Shown: positions 40,662 through 50,853 of the stretch, piece after piece | How positions within the stretch are numbered: the first letter of the stretch is position 1 | Layout of the letters: each line of letters begins with the position of its first letter | NCBI RefSeq assembly: GCF_015550425.1 | Contig: NZ_JADNAT010000001.1 | Span: forward strand, 169,829 to 233,828 | Source: Clostridium sp. 1001275B_160808_H3 | GTDB taxonomy: Bacteria > Bacillota > Clostridia > Clostridiales > Clostridiaceae | Direction of reading: 5' to 3' | Length of the DNA: 64,000 nucleotides | Translations under genes and position numbers: made by a program | The notes under the pieces: generated by a model | What the model saw: only the letters and a program-made list of their open reading frames with translations | The model's database searches: none | What the model was told of the DNA's origin: nothing

Positions 40662-41270
40662 TTATTCTACTTCAATATTATCAATTATAGGCCCAAAAAG
40701 GTTATCTATCAGCTCATCCTTCCCCTTTTTATGAACTGAAGAAAAGAAATATAATTTATCTTCCTTTGATAAATTTAATGTCTCTCTTATTACTTTTTCA
40801 CTTTTCCTTAACTCATTATTAGACAGTTTATCGCTTTTAGTTGCTATAACTACCTCATCATACCCATAAAACTTAATCCATTCGTGCATTTGTATATCAT
40901 CTGCTGTAGGCTTATGTCTAGAATCTACTAAAAGTACTACTCTTTTTAATTCTTCTCTTCCATTTAAGTACGTTTCTATAGTTTTTCCCCAACTTGCTTT
41001 TTCAGTTTTAGATACTTTAGCATATCCATATCCAGGTAAGTCAACTAGATAAAACTCATCACCATTTATAATGAAGAAATTTATTAATCTTGTTTTTCCT
41101 GGTGTTTGACTAACCTTTGCAAGTTTTTTCCTATTAGTTAAAGCGTTTATTATAGAACTTTTCCCAACATTAGAACGTCCCACAAATGCTATTTCTGGTA
41201 ATCCTGTCACAGGGTACTGCTCTTTTTTAACTGCAGATATAACAAAATCTGAATTTTTAATTTTAATCAA
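40662..41270 (-). CDS. engB: Ribosome-biogenesis GTPase EngB (YsxC)
   Basis: 202 residues from TTG 41270 ([20 protein letters not shown]). GGAG lies nine bases upstream, within the end of lon; a TTG at 41285 would add five residues but lacks a site. GTPase motifs [17 protein letters not shown] and TKSDK are intact. It is an essential factor for 50S ribosome assembly. It overlaps lon by eight bases, so translation is coupled, the conserved lon-engB arrangement of Bacillota. Confidence 0.93.
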   Translation of the reverse strand: MIKIKNSDFVISAVKKEQYPVTGLPEIAFVGRSNVGKSSIINALTNRKKLAKVSQTPGKTRLINFFIINGDEFYLVDLPGYGYAKVSKTEKASWGKTIETYLNGREELKRVVLLVDSRHKPTADDIQMHEWIKFYGYDEVVIATKSDKLSNNELRKSEKVIRETLNLSKEDKLYFFSSVHKKGKDELIDNLFGPIIDNIEVE

Positions 41271-43593
41271 TAGTATCAACTCCAATTATAGCTTTATTTA
41301 ATACTTCATTAACATGATCAACTGTAATGATATTAAGCTTATTTTTTACTGTACTTGGTATCTTAATTATATCTTTCTCATTTTCCTTTGGTATTATAAT
41401 AGTATCAATCCCAGCTCTATAAGCAGCAATTGATTTTTCTTTTAATCCTCCTATTGCAAGCACTCTACCAGTTAAAGTAACTTCTCCAGTCATTGCAACA
41501 TTACTTCTTACCTTTTTTTGAGTTAAAGCTGAAATAATAGAAGTTATTATAGTAACACCTGCAGAAGGACCATCTTTCTTTATAGAACCTTCAGGGAAAT
41601 GTATGTGAATATCAGTATTCTTATAGAATTCTTCATTTATACCATATCTTACTGCATTAGCTCTTACAAATCCAAATGCAATCTTAGCTGATTCTTGCAT
41701 AACATCACCTAATTGTCCTGTAAGAACTAATTTACCTGTTCCCTTCATAGTAACAGATTCTACTGGCAATGTATCTCCACCAGCAGCAGTCCATGCCATT
41801 CCTTTTACTACTCCTACTCTATCTTCCTTTTCTTTTATATCAAAACTATATATCTTGTTTCCTAAATACTTCTCAATTCTATTAGAAGATATTGATATTG
41901 ATGTCTTATCATTCTTTATCATCTCTGTAAGAGCTTTTCTTATTAGCTTTCCTAAAACTCTTTCTAAACTTCTTACTCCAGCTTCCCTAGTATAAGAGTT
42001 TATTATTTCCTTTATAGCACTTTCAGATATCTTAAATTGATCATTTGTTAACTTATGATCTTTTAATAATTTTGGTATTAGATAATCTCTAGCTATATAA
42101 TATTTCTCTTCATAAGTATAACCAGATACCTCTATAATCTCCATTCTATCTAATAATGGTGCTGGTATTGTATCTAGTGAATTAGCTGTGGTTATAAATA
42201 ATACTTTAGATAAATCCATATCTAATTCTAAGTAATGATCTCTAAATGTATTGTTTTGTTCACTATCTAATACTTCTAAAAGAGCATCTGCCACATTCCC
42301 TCTGTTATCAGATCCTAATTTATCTATTTCATCTAATAAAATAAGAGGATTATTAACTTTAGCTTCTTTTAAAGCATATGCTAATCTACCTGGAATAGCT
42401 CCAACATAAGTTTTCCTATGTCCTCTGATTTCAGCTTCATCTCTAACGCCTCCTAGAGACATTCTTGTGTACTTTCTATTAGTTGCATTTGCTATTGATT
42501 TAGCTATTGATGTTTTACCTACTCCTGGAGGTCCAACTAAACATAATATTGGCCCTTTCAAGCTATTTGTATATTGCTTTACAGCTAAGTATTCTACTAT
42601 TCTTTCCTTTACTTCTTCTAGTCCATAATGTTCATTATTAAGTATTTTTTCAGCTTCATTTACATCAAAAGTATCCTTTGTTGATTTACTCCAAGGTATA
42701 TCAAGTATCCAATCTAAATAACTTCTTATTACATTACTTTCAGACCCCTGACCAGATGCTGATTTCAATCTTGAAAGTTCACTTTCAGCTTTTTCTCTAA
42801 CATGTTTAGGTAATTTAGCCTTTTTAATTCTTTCCTCGTATTTAGATATTTCTTTTTTATCTTCATCATCTTCTCCAATTTCCTCTTGGAGTACTCTTAT
42901 TTGTTCTCTTATATAATATTCACGCTGAGATTTATCAACACTCTCTTTAAGTTTCTTACCTATTTTCTTTTCAACATTTATTATATCTATTTCATTTTCT
43001 AATATAACAAGTAGTTTTTCTATCCTGTTAATGCAATTAACCTCTTGTAGTATTTCTTGCTTTTTATCTTCATCTACAATTACATATGAAGCAACTACAT
43101 CTACAAGCTCACTATAGTTTTCTATTGTATCAAATATAGATATAATATTATTTTTCATATTTCCTGAAGCTTTAATATATCTACTAAAACTCTTTTTTAA
43201 AGAATTTATATAAGCCTCAATATTTTCATATTCTTCATTTGAAGGCTCTTCGATTCTTTCTACTGATACTTTTAAATATCCTTCACTTGAATCTAATTCT
43301 TTAATTTCTCCTCTATCTAATCCTTCAACTAACACTCTTATTACATCATTTGGTAGCTTTATTATTTGTTTAACCTTACATATAGTTCCTATATTATAAA
43401 TATCACCAATTTCCGGTTCCTCTATTTCATAATCCTTTTGAGTTGCTAAGAATATATCTGTTTGATTTTCCATCGCTGCTTCTATAGCTGCCTTAGACTT
43501 TTCTCTTCCTACATCAAAATGTATTATCATATTAGGAAAAATACTAATTCCCCTTAGAGGAATCAACGGTAGAGCCATTAATTTTTCACTCAT
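41263..43593 (-). CDS. lon: ATP-dependent protease Lon (LonA)
   Basis: 776 residues, full length. An N-terminal LON substrate domain covers residues about 1-200 ([16 protein letters not shown]), followed by coiled coil, AAA+ module with Walker [10 protein letters not shown] near residue 357 and Walker [10 protein letters not shown]. The protease domain has Ser in [10 protein letters not shown] and Lys in [10 protein letters not shown]. It degrades damaged and regulatory proteins in the cytoplasm. It has its own promoter at 43632-43660 and ATG behind AAGGAGGA. Confidence 0.97.
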   Translation of the reverse strand: MSEKLMALPLIPLRGISIFPNMIIHFDVGREKSKAAIEAAMENQTDIFLATQKDYEIEEPEIGDIYNIGTICKVKQIIKLPNDVIRVLVEGLDRGEIKELDSSEGYLKVSVERIEEPSNEEYENIEAYINSLKKSFSRYIKASGNMKNNIISIFDTIENYSELVDVVASYVIVDEDKKQEILQEVNCINRIEKLLVILENEIDIINVEKKIGKKLKESVDKSQREYYIREQIRVLQEEIGEDDEDKKEISKYEERIKKAKLPKHVREKAESELSRLKSASGQGSESNVIRSYLDWILDIPWSKSTKDTFDVNEAEKILNNEHYGLEEVKERIVEYLAVKQYTNSLKGPILCLVGPPGVGKTSIAKSIANATNRKYTRMSLGGVRDEAEIRGHRKTYVGAIPGRLAYALKEAKVNNPLILLDEIDKLGSDNRGNVADALLEVLDSEQNNTFRDHYLELDMDLSKVLFITTANSLDTIPAPLLDRMEIIEVSGYTYEEKYYIARDYLIPKLLKDHKLTNDQFKISESAIKEIINSYTREAGVRSLERVLGKLIRKALTEMIKNDKTSISISSNRIEKYLGNKIYSFDIKEKEDRVGVVKGMAWTAAGGDTLPVESVTMKGTGKLVLTGQLGDVMQESAKIAFGFVRANAVRYGINEEFYKNTDIHIHFPEGSIKKDGPSAGVTIITSIISALTQKKVRSNVAMTGEVTLTGRVLAIGGLKEKSIAAYRAGIDTIIIPKENEKDIIKIPSTVKNKLNIITVDHVNEVLNKAIIGVDTID

Positions 43594-43631
43594 TTATTCC
43601 CATCCTCCTTACATTATTATGTAACTTTTAT

Positions 43632-43660
43632 AGTATACACATAAAATTATTATTTTTCAA
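43632..43660 (-). promoter_or_regulatory. Sigma-A promoter of lon
   Basis: Minus strand TTGAAA (43660-43655), a 17-base spacer and TATACT (43637-43632), about 40 bases before the lon start. No HrcA/CIRCE or CtsR heptad repeat is evident nearby. Confidence 0.7.
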
Positions 43661-43833
43661 TCTATTTTAATCTATACAATACATAATACTTAAATTTCTA
43701 TATAAAATAAGTAATATTAATTATTATTTTATACTTATTATTATAATTATAATATAAACTTGAAATTTAGCAATGGACAATATTAGTAATGAGTAATACT
43801 ATTAAATCTACTTATACTGGTTCACCTTATAAT

Positions 43834-43858
43834 TAAAAGAGCCGTCTTACGACAGCCC
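43834..43858 (-). terminator. Terminator of lonB
   Basis: Minus-strand stem GGGCTGTC / GACGGCTC (with G-U pairing, loop GTAA) followed by TTTTAATT, about 60 bases beyond the lonB stop. Confidence 0.75.
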
Positions 43859-43919
43859 ATTAAAAATATGAATATAAATTTATTAATATAATTTTTTCTG
43901 AATCATTAAATATATATTT

Positions 43920-45608
43920 TTACTCCTCTCCTTTGGCTGATAATATATCTATGTTGTTATTAACAACTATATCTTCCACAGCCATATCTTCAACAATTAC
44001 ATCTTTTAATAGTGCTTCATTTATCACTTCATTTAGGCTTTTAACAGCTACAACTTCAATTCCTTCTATATCATTAAAACTGTCCTTCCAATTTTCAATT
44101 GGTATAATGACTTTTGTTGCACCAGCCTTTTGTGCTGCATTTATTTTTGCATTTACTCCTCCAATAGGCTTAACTTCTCCTAAAAGACTTATTTCTCCGG
44201 TCATAGCAACTTTATTATTTACTTTAACTTTATTTATAGCACTATATATAGCAGTTGCAATTGTTATTCCTGCTGATGGTCCATCAACTGGCATTCCCCC
44301 TGGAATGTTTATATGTATATCATAATTTTCACATTCCAAATTAAAAATATTATTTAAAACTGTAAGCACATTTTGGATTGATGAATATGCTGTACTTTTT
44401 CTTTTAATTTTTCTATTGTTACTACTTATTTCTTCTTCTTCAACAATACCTGTAACCTTTAAGTTTCCTATTCTATGCGCCACTTTCTTTGCAGTTGCTT
44501 CTATTTCCATTAATATACCTATATTAGCTCCATGCACTGCTAATCCATTAACTACTCCTATTTCTGCTTTATCTTTAATTTTTTTATCAGGAATTTGAGT
44601 ATAATTTCCATTTTCTATGACCCACTGTATATCATCTATATTTATATCGCTTCTATTTTCATTTATTGCTACTCCTGAAGAAAGCTGTATTAAATTTACA
44701 ACATCTCTTCCATTAGTACAATACTTTGAAATTAAATCTAAACATTTATCATCTATTTCTAGCCCAACCTTATTAGCTGCATTTTTACCTATTGTTTTAA
44801 TTTCTTCAGGATGTAATGATCTAAAAAATATTTCTACACACCTTGATCTTATAGCTGGAACTATTTCTTCTGGACTTCTTGTAGTAGCTCCTATTAATCT
44901 AAAATCTGCTGGTAATCCATTATCAAAGATTTCTTTTATATAATCTGGCATATTAGGATTTTCACTACTATAATATGAACTATCCAAAAATACTTTTCTA
45001 TCTTCTAATACTTTAAGTAACTTATTTAGTTCTATAGGATGCAATTCACCTATTTCATCCATAAATAACATCCCTCCGTGTGCCTTTGTGACAGCACCCG
45101 GTTTAGGTTGTGGTATTCCTGCAACTCCTAGAGAGCCAGCCCCTTGATAAATCGGATCATGTACTGAACCTATTAAAGGATCTGCTATTCCTCTCTCGTC
45201 AAATCTTATTGTTGTTGCATCAATTTCTATAAATTTCGCATCTTTCTTAAAAGGAGATTTTTCCCTCTTCTTAGCTTCTTCTAATACTAGCCTCGCAGCG
45301 GCGGTTTTTCCTACTCCTGGAGGCCCGTATATAATAACGTGCTGTGGGTTAGGTCCACATAAAGCAGCTTTTAAGGCTTTTATTCCATCTTCTTGCCCTA
45401 TTATTTCTTCAAATTTAGTTGGTCTACTTTTTTCAGTTAATGGTTGGGTTAATTGAATGCTCCTCATTCTGTTTAACTTATCCATTTCCTTAACATTTTC
45501 TCTTTCAATAACAACTTTATTATTACTATGGGCTTTATTATTATTTACCATATAATAAATAAATACTATCATAGTCGTTATTTGCAATACCACTAATACT
45601 TCAGTCAT
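43920..45608 (-). CDS. lonB: ATP-dependent protease LonB
   Basis: 562 residues. An N-terminal membrane segment (residues about 3-21) replaces the substrate domain of LonA. The AAA+ module has [19 protein letters not shown] near residue 95 and MLFMDEIGELHP; the protease domain has VDGPSAGITIATA. In Bacillus subtilis LonB is forespore-specific under sigma-F. The start ATG (45606-45608) has no close ribosome binding site: GGGAGGG is about 32 bases upstream, with a hairpin between. No upstream in-frame start exists before a TAA, so this start stands. Confidence 0.95.
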   Translation of the reverse strand: MTEVLVVLQITTMIVFIYYMVNNNKAHSNNKVVIERENVKEMDKLNRMRSIQLTQPLTEKSRPTKFEEIIGQEDGIKALKAALCGPNPQHVIIYGPPGVGKTAAARLVLEEAKKREKSPFKKDAKFIEIDATTIRFDERGIADPLIGSVHDPIYQGAGSLGVAGIPQPKPGAVTKAHGGMLFMDEIGELHPIELNKLLKVLEDRKVFLDSSYYSSENPNMPDYIKEIFDNGLPADFRLIGATTRSPEEIVPAIRSRCVEIFFRSLHPEEIKTIGKNAANKVGLEIDDKCLDLISKYCTNGRDVVNLIQLSSGVAINENRSDINIDDIQWVIENGNYTQIPDKKIKDKAEIGVVNGLAVHGANIGILMEIEATAKKVAHRIGNLKVTGIVEEEEISSNNRKIKRKSTAYSSIQNVLTVLNNIFNLECENYDIHINIPGGMPVDGPSAGITIATAIYSAINKVKVNNKVAMTGEISLLGEVKPIGGVNAKINAAQKAGATKVIIPIENWKDSFNDIEGIEVVAVKSLNEVINEALLKDVIVEDMAVEDIVVNNNIDILSAKGEE

Positions 45609-45615
45609 AAATTTT

Positions 45616-45647
45616 GCATTACTTTTTAAAAGTTAATGCTCCCTCCC
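45616..45647 (-). promoter_or_regulatory. Shine-Dalgarno and hairpin preceding lonB start
   Basis: Minus strand GGGAGGG at 45647-45641 is followed by a hairpin (GCATTA..CTTT / AAAG..TAATGC, 45639-45616) and then seven bases before the ATG. The hairpin would bring the distant Shine-Dalgarno close to the start. Structure hand-drawn. Confidence 0.5.
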
Positions 45648-45735
45648 TTCTTTTAGTCATATCAATATTATTAACTTAATCAGAGGTTAATATTCTATAA
45701 AAAAAGGGGGAATTACCATTATTTTTCTTGAAGCT

Positions 45736-45799
45736 ATCTTATTGTTATATTTAAAAATAAAAGACATCTTATAGTTAAATATAACAATAAGATGTCTTT
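45736..45799 (-). terminator. Overlapping alternative hairpins between clpX and lonB
   Basis: Terminator hairpin: 13-bp stem 45787-45799 with 45760-45772, followed on the minus strand by TATTTTT, directly after the clpX stop (45803). An alternative perfect 18-bp stem, 45776-45793 with 45736-45753, uses part of the same first arm. The two cannot form fully at once. The first is a normal clpX terminator; the role of the second is unknown. Confidence 0.75.
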
Positions 45800-45802
45800 T
45801 TA

Positions 45803-47098
45803 TTATGCAGTTTCTATACCTTTTCTTTTTTTAGTTTTCTTAGCCTTTAATTGAGGTCTTACCTCACCTTCTGCTAATTTAATAATTTCTGGATTATTTT
45901 TTTCTTTTATGCAATCTTCATTTATAATAACTTTAGAAATTGTTTCGTCAGAAGGAATATCAAACATAACTTCTGTCATCATTTCCTCAACTATAGATCT
46001 TAAACCTCTAGCACCAGTTTTTCTTTCAATAGCTTCATTTGCTATTGCTTTTAATGCATCATCAGTAAATTCTAACTCAACATTATCAATCTCAAAAAGC
46101 TTTCTATATTGCTTAACTAAAGCATTTTTAGGCTGAGTTAATATATTCACTAATGCATCATTATCTAATGATTCTAGAGTTACTACAACTGGTAATCTAC
46201 CAACGAATTCAGGTATAAGTCCAAACTTTAATAAATCACTTGGCATTATATCTTTAAGTAATTTACCAACATCTTTAGTATGTCTAGATGTTATATTTGC
46301 GCCAAATCCTATAGAACTCTTTTCAGTCCTTTTTTCTATTATTTTATCTACACCATCAAATGCTCCTCCACAAATAAATAAGATATTTGATGTATTTATT
46401 TGTAAGAATTCTTGATGTGGGTGTTTTCTACCACCTTGTGGTGGAACTGAAGCTGTTGTTCCTTCAAGTATTTTTAATAACGCTTGTTGAACTCCTTCTC
46501 CTGAAACATCCCTAGTAATAGATGGATTTTCAGATTTTCTTGCAATTTTATCTATTTCATCTATATAAATTATTCCTTTTTCTGCTCTTTCTATATCGTA
46601 ATCAGCATTTTGGATTAATTTTAATAGAATATTTTCAACGTCTTCTCCTACGTATCCTGCTTCTGTTAATGTTGTTGCATCAGCAATTGCAAATGGAACA
46701 TTTAAAAACTTTGCTAATGTTTGAGCTAGAAGCGTTTTACCTGATCCTGTAGGTCCTAATAAAAGTATATTACTCTTTTGTAATTCAATATCATCATCTA
46801 TTAAGTTAGAGTTTATTCTCTTATAGTGATTATAAACGGCAACAGATAATGATTTTTTAGCTTTTTCTTGACCAATTACATATTGATCTAAATAATTTTT
46901 TATTTCATTTGGTTTTGGAACACTTGTTGTATCTAATTCAATGCTGTCTTCAAATTCATCTGCTATTATTTCTGAACATAAATCTATACATTCATCACAA
47001 ATATATACACCAGGTCCAGCTATTAATCTTTTAACTTGCTCTTGATTCTTTCCACAGAAAGAACACTTAAGTTGTTTCTTCTCATCGTACTTAGCCAT
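45803..47098 (-). CDS. clpX: ClpXP ATPase subunit ClpX
   Basis: 431 residues. The N-terminal zinc-binding domain has CSFCGK and CDECIDLC. The AAA+ module has Walker [13 protein letters not shown] near residue 117, IIYIDEIDK and the [20 protein letters not shown] sensor region ([16 protein letters not shown]). It unfolds tagged proteins and feeds them to ClpP. It lies 35 bases downstream of clpP with no terminator between. Confidence 0.97.
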   Translation of the reverse strand: MAKYDEKKQLKCSFCGKNQEQVKRLIAGPGVYICDECIDLCSEIIADEFEDSIELDTTSVPKPNEIKNYLDQYVIGQEKAKKSLSVAVYNHYKRINSNLIDDDIELQKSNILLLGPTGSGKTLLAQTLAKFLNVPFAIADATTLTEAGYVGEDVENILLKLIQNADYDIERAEKGIIYIDEIDKIARKSENPSITRDVSGEGVQQALLKILEGTTASVPPQGGRKHPHQEFLQINTSNILFICGGAFDGVDKIIEKRTEKSSIGFGANITSRHTKDVGKLLKDIMPSDLLKFGLIPEFVGRLPVVVTLESLDNDALVNILTQPKNALVKQYRKLFEIDNVELEFTDDALKAIANEAIERKTGARGLRSIVEEMMTEVMFDIPSDETISKVIINEDCIKEKNNPEIIKLAEGEVRPQLKAKKTKKRKGIETA

Positions 47099-47133
47099 AA
47101 ATTCACCTCGCTTAGATTAAGATAGAACTTTGC

Positions 47134-47730
47134 TTAGTTGCTACCTTTATCATTTTTCGTAATTACCTTATCTACTAACCCATAATTCATAGCTTCTTCC
47201 GCTGTCATAAAGTAATCTCTCTCAACATCTACTTTTATCTTTTCTAGAGGCTGATTAGTATTTTCACTTAATATTTTATTTAATGATTCTTTAATCTTTA
47301 ATATTCTCTTTGCGTGTATATCGAAATCAGTTGCTTGACCTTGGAAGCCACCTAGAGGTTGATGAATCATAATTTCACTATTTGGTAATACAAACCTTTT
47401 TCCTTTTGCTCCTGATGAAAGTAAAAATGATCCCATTGAAGCTGCCATCCCTATACATATAGTAGATACATCTGGCTTAATATATTGCATTGTATCATAA
47501 ATAGCCATACCTGCGGTTATTGATCCTCCTGGACTATTTATGTAAAGATGGATATCCTTATCTGGATCTTCACTTTCTAAGAATAATAATTGTGATACCA
47601 CTAAATTAGAAATGTTATCATCAATTTCTCCACTTAACATAATTATTCTATCTTTTAATAATCTTGAGAAGATATCATAAGATCTTTCTCCTCTACTAGT
47701 TTGCTCTACAACCATAGGAACTAAACTCAT
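47134..47730 (-). CDS. clpP: ATP-dependent Clp protease proteolytic subunit ClpP
   Basis: 198 residues. The catalytic triad is visible as Ser in [11 protein letters not shown] near residue 97, His in MIHQPLGG and Asp in [12 protein letters not shown]. It forms the tetradecameric peptidase chamber with ClpX. Start is ATG 47730. A hairpin at 47845-47877 separates it from tig, so it may have its own promoter. Confidence 0.97.
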   Translation of the reverse strand: MSLVPMVVEQTSRGERSYDIFSRLLKDRIIMLSGEIDDNISNLVVSQLLFLESEDPDKDIHLYINSPGGSITAGMAIYDTMQYIKPDVSTICIGMAASMGSFLLSSGAKGKRFVLPNSEIMIHQPLGGFQGQATDFDIHAKRILKIKESLNKILSENTNQPLEKIKVDVERDYFMTAEEAMNYGLVDKVITKNDKGSN

Positions 47731-47844
47731 TTTTATTCCCTCCTTCTCTATTATCTACCTTCTTTTATAATATATCCATATTCTAAAAAAACTAATTATA
47801 TTAAATTATATAAAATTTTATTTATTTTGTTAATGAATATTTGA

Positions 47845-47877
47845 AATAATTGCCAGAATTTTATTCTGGCAATTATT
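47845..47877 (-). terminator. Hairpin between tig and clpP
   Basis: Perfect 15-bp stem AATAATTGCCAGAAT / ATTCTGGCAATTATT with a TTT loop, ten bases after the tig stop. The T-run after it is weak (TTATTTC), so read-through into clpP is possible. Confidence 0.75.
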
Positions 47878-47886
47878 ATTTATATA

Positions 47887-49170
47887 CTATTTATTATTTT
47901 CAACTAAGAATTTTATAGTCTTTGATACTTTAACATCTGCAAGAAGTGCTGCTCTTTGGCCATTCATTAATAAATCAACCATTTTTTCATCTTCTTGAGC
48001 TGAGTACATTTTTGCAACTTCCTTAGCTTTTTCTTTTAATTCTTCTTCTGTTGCATCAATATTTTCAGCCTTTTCTACAGCTTCTAAAACTAAATCCGTC
48101 TTTACTTTGACTTCTGCATTTTCTTTCATGTATTCTCTCATTTTTGCTTCGTCTGTACCAGTAAATTGGAAATATTGTTCTAGATTTAAGCCTTGATATT
48201 GAAGTCTTTGTTCTAAGTTGCTTACCATTGTATCAATTTCTTTTTCAACCATAACTTCTGGAACATCAATTTTAGCATTTTCAACAACAGCTTTTATAAT
48301 TGCATCTTCGTATTCTCTTTCTGCTCTATTGTTGTTTTCTTCTTCCATTTTCTTAGCAATATCTTCTTTTAATTCTGCTAATGTATCAAATTCTGAAACT
48401 TCTTTAGCAAATTCATCATCAATTTCTGGTAATTCTTTTATCTTTATTTCTTTTACTAAAACTTCGAATTTAGCTTGCTTATTATTTAATTCTTCTCTTC
48501 CATAGTTTTCTGGGAAAGTTACGTTAACTTCAACTTTATCTCCAACTTTCGCTCCAACTAATTGATCTTCAAAATTATCTATAAAAGTACCTGATCCTAT
48601 TTCAAGTGAATAGTCTTTACCTTCTCCACCTTCAAATGCTACATCATCGATAAATCCTTTGAAATCAATAACTGCTGTATCTCCAGTAGCTACTTCTCCA
48701 TCTTCCTTAGTTTCGATTCTAGCATTTTTTTGTTGCATTTCTTTTAATTTTTCATTTATTGCATCTTCTGTAACTTCATAAGATGGCTTTTCAACTTTTA
48801 ATCCTTTGTATTCTCCTAATTCAACTTCAGGATAAACTGTAACTTCTGCAGTATATACAAATTCTTTTCCTTCTTCTGCTGTCACTATGTCTATCTTTGG
48901 ATAATCAACAGGAATTATGTTGTTTTCTTCTAATGCTTTTGAATATGATGCATCTATAGCAAAATTAACTGCATCTTCAATTAAAACTCCTATACCATAG
49001 TATTTTTTAACTATTGCCATAGGAACCTTTCCTTTTCTAAATCCTGGTACATTAAAATTCTTAACGTTTTTATTATAAGCTCTTTTTATAGATTCTTGAA
49101 ATTTTTCAGCCTCAACCTTTATTTCAAACTTAACAACGTTTTTCTCTATTTTTTCCATTTTAGCTTCCAT
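47887..49170 (-). CDS. tig: Trigger factor (ribosome-associated chaperone, prolyl isomerase)
   Basis: 427 residues from ATG 49170 ([17 protein letters not shown]) behind GGAGGA; the frame runs 28 codons further upstream but that part is unlike the family. Ribosome-binding motif [11 protein letters not shown] lies near residue 44, the FKBP domain follows ([34 protein letters not shown]) and the helical C-terminal arm ends in LVENNK. It shields nascent chains at the ribosome exit. Confidence 0.96.
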   Translation of the reverse strand: MEAKMEKIEKNVVKFEIKVEAEKFQESIKRAYNKNVKNFNVPGFRKGKVPMAIVKKYYGIGVLIEDAVNFAIDASYSKALEENNIIPVDYPKIDIVTAEEGKEFVYTAEVTVYPEVELGEYKGLKVEKPSYEVTEDAINEKLKEMQQKNARIETKEDGEVATGDTAVIDFKGFIDDVAFEGGEGKDYSLEIGSGTFIDNFEDQLVGAKVGDKVEVNVTFPENYGREELNNKQAKFEVLVKEIKIKELPEIDDEFAKEVSEFDTLAELKEDIAKKMEEENNNRAEREYEDAIIKAVVENAKIDVPEVMVEKEIDTMVSNLEQRLQYQGLNLEQYFQFTGTDEAKMREYMKENAEVKVKTDLVLEAVEKAENIDATEEELKEKAKEVAKMYSAQEDEKMVDLLMNGQRAALLADVKVSKTIKFLVENNK

Positions 49171-49277
49171 TGTACTCTTCCTCCTAAAATAGTAAGATAC
49201 TATCATAATTGATATAACTAGGTTATTATACCATACTATATCAAACACTTTCAAATATTTGTTTATTTAATTTTATC

Positions 49278-50078
49278 TTAATCGACTAAATAGCTATTTT
49301 GATTTACATATTTAACATTGCCATCAATTACAACTTCTAATCCTTTTTCTTTCAAATCTCCAAATTTTATTTCCCTCCCCTTAGAATTCCATAAAGTACT
49401 ATGGGTATTATTATTTAGATCTACAACCCATATATATTTATTTAAATCATATCCAAAGTAAGGTACATTGCTAATGTATGCAACCTTTGTATCTGTTACA
49501 AACTTAGCTTCCACATTCCACAAATATCCATTATATGTTTGAAGAACTGAATCTTTATTAAATATTTCTCCATTTGGAGCTGTATATTTATCTTTTGTTA
49601 TATTAGCTTCTTTTTTATTTGAATTAAAAATCTTCATATTTTGATTTTCATCTATAACTAAAATTAAATTTTTCGCTTGGTTTATAGTATAATACATATT
49701 ACTTGGAACTTCTTTTACACCTTTAAATTTTATCGTTCCATTTATATCTTCATATTCCGCTTTTAATATAGAATTTTCATTAACTTTAAATTCCATAATT
49801 TTACTTTCAGGTTCTTTAGGTGCTTCTTCAATAACTTCTTTGTTTTCATTGTTTTCTAAGTCATCAATATCTTTATCTGTATTATCAAAAGATTTATCTT
49901 CAGCAATCCACATTTGAAGTTTATTTTTTAATGTATCCGTATTTATACTACCTATAGCTATCTTAATAAATAGACTACCTATAAGTAAAACCCCTATAAC
50001 CGAAATAGCTGCTATTCGTCTTCTACGTTTTTTCATCTTCCTCTCATAATCTCTACTGAATATGCTAGGTTTTCTCAC
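49278..50078 (-). CDS. Membrane-anchored hypothetical protein
   Basis: 266 residues from GTG 50078 behind GGGGAGG. A highly basic cytoplasmic start (YERKMKKRRRRI) precedes one membrane segment (about 22-44), an acidic linker and an outer domain rich in beta strands, with YLWNVEAKFVTDTKVAYISN and KYIWVVDLNNN. The positive-inside rule gives outside orientation for the C-terminal domain. No enzyme motif; function unknown. Its stop lies about 100 bases from the tig start. Confidence 0.7.
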   Translation of the reverse strand: MRKPSIFSRDYERKMKKRRRRIAAISVIGVLLIGSLFIKIAIGSINTDTLKNKLQMWIAEDKSFDNTDKDIDDLENNENKEVIEEAPKEPESKIMEFKVNENSILKAEYEDINGTIKFKGVKEVPSNMYYTINQAKNLILVIDENQNMKIFNSNKKEANITKDKYTAPNGEIFNKDSVLQTYNGYLWNVEAKFVTDTKVAYISNVPYFGYDLNKYIWVVDLNNNTHSTLWNSKGREIKFGDLKEKGLEVVIDGNVKYVNQNSYLVD

Positions 50079-50155
50079 ACCTAATACCTCCCCATAATTT
50101 ATATTTTATATTAAAAGCTTTTACATTTATTTATTATAAAATACATCATATAGTA

Positions 50156-50335
50156 TTATTTACCTTTGCTTTTGCAACCACAGCCTGAACCGCTTCCCTT
50201 ACTACTACAACATCCACCACATTTTAATAAGCCAAGATCTCTCATTTCTTGTACTGATAGCTTAGCTTCATTTTCTGTATAATCTTCATAGTCAGGTGTT
50301 GACTTTAATATATCTTCATTTCTAAAATTTTTCAT
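50156..50335 (-). CDS. Small protein with Cys-rich C-terminal tail, 59 residues
   Basis: ATG 50335 follows a strong GAGGTGATTTAA. Residues 1-38 are an acidic, soluble-looking stretch (MKNFRNEDILKSTPDYEDYT, SVQEMRDLGLLK). Residues 39-59 read CGGCCSSKGSGSGCGCKSKG, with five cysteines. The tail looks like a metal-binding or disulfide cap. No known family recognised. The good ribosome binding site and biased composition support a real gene. Confidence 0.7.
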   Translation of the reverse strand: MKNFRNEDILKSTPDYEDYTENEAKLSVQEMRDLGLLKCGGCCSSKGSGSGCGCKSKGK

Positions 50336-50483
50336 TTAAATCACCTCAAATTATATTATATAACGTATTTCACCGAATTCTATATATATTTTATATATTT
50401 TTATATATTTTTATTTTATAAAATGCTAATATTTTCTGAAAAAATCTTATTTTCGATAAATTTTCTAAAAACTATTGGATTTT

Positions 50484-50687
50484 TTGACAAAATATAATAT
50501 AATAAATATATAAATTTTACAATTATTTTATAAATTACATATTTTTTCATTACATGATTAGCCCATACTACTGATAATAATTTTTTATTATCAGTTTTAA
50601 TAAAACCCCACATATGTTCATTTATTCCCTTTCTTAAATGAACATAGAAACCCTTTAACCTGTGCAATTTTGTACAGGTTTTTTTAT
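50484..50687 (+). ncRNA. Candidate small RNA with own promoter and terminator
   Basis: TTGACA (50484-50489), a 17-base spacer and TATATA (50507-50512) predict a start near 50519. Three successive hairpins follow: 50571-50594 (10 bp, loop TTTT), 50614-50645 (perfect 11 bp, loop 10) and 50657-50680 (10 bp with one G-U, loop ATTT) ending in a T7 run. No ribosome binding site with a good reading frame is seen and no plus-strand gene lies downstream. Structure and promoter are hand-read. Confidence 0.45.
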
Positions 50688-50695
50688 AATTAAAA

Positions 50696-50828
50696 ATTGA
50701 TAATGCACAATTGATAATTAAGGTTAAAATTCTTCATTCTTCAGAATTTTTTATTAAAAGACTTCTAAATTAAGCTTCGCTTAATTTTTTTCATCAATTG
50801 TCAACTGTCAATTATCAATTGTCCATTG
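50696..50828. repeat. Small inverted-repeat element with ATTGATAATT-type arms
   Basis: A 24-base left arm at 50696-50719 is imperfectly complementary to the right arm at 50796-50819 (TCAATTGTCAACTGTC words). The middle includes two small hairpins (AATTCT..AGAATT and TTAAGCTTCGCTTAA). Related words occur at 7930-8115. It resembles a MITE-like intergenic repeat without coding capacity. Confidence 0.5.
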
Positions 50829-50829
50829 T

Positions 50830-50851
50830 ATAAAAAGGCCTTTCGGCCAAT
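50830..50851 (-). terminator. Terminator of the M23 peptidase gene
   Basis: Minus strand GGCC-GAAA-GGCC followed by TTTTTAT, three bases after the stop at 50854. Confidence 0.8.
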
Positions 50852-50853
50852 TT

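Larger units (their letters stand above)
43594..43919. other. Intergenic region between lonB and lon
   Basis: 326 bases holding the lonB terminator, repeat-like words near 43770 and the lon promoter. No gene is seen. Confidence 0.6.
50336..50853. other. Intergenic region with candidate small RNA and repeat element
   Basis: 518 bases. From left: AT-rich leader, the promoter-hairpins-terminator unit on the plus strand (50484-50687), an inverted-repeat element (50696-50828) and the terminator of the M23 peptidase gene (50830-50851). An 83-codon minus frame at 50416-50667 is not credible. Confidence 0.6.

Noticed and set aside
49171..49277. CIRCE or CtsR site before tig
   Set aside because: No TTAGCACTC/GAGTGCTAA pair and no heptad repeats were seen.
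50416..50667. 83-codon minus-strand reading frame
   Set aside because: It starts inside a terminator hairpin, has no good ribosome binding site and overlaps three regular hairpins on the other strand. AT-rich chance frame.
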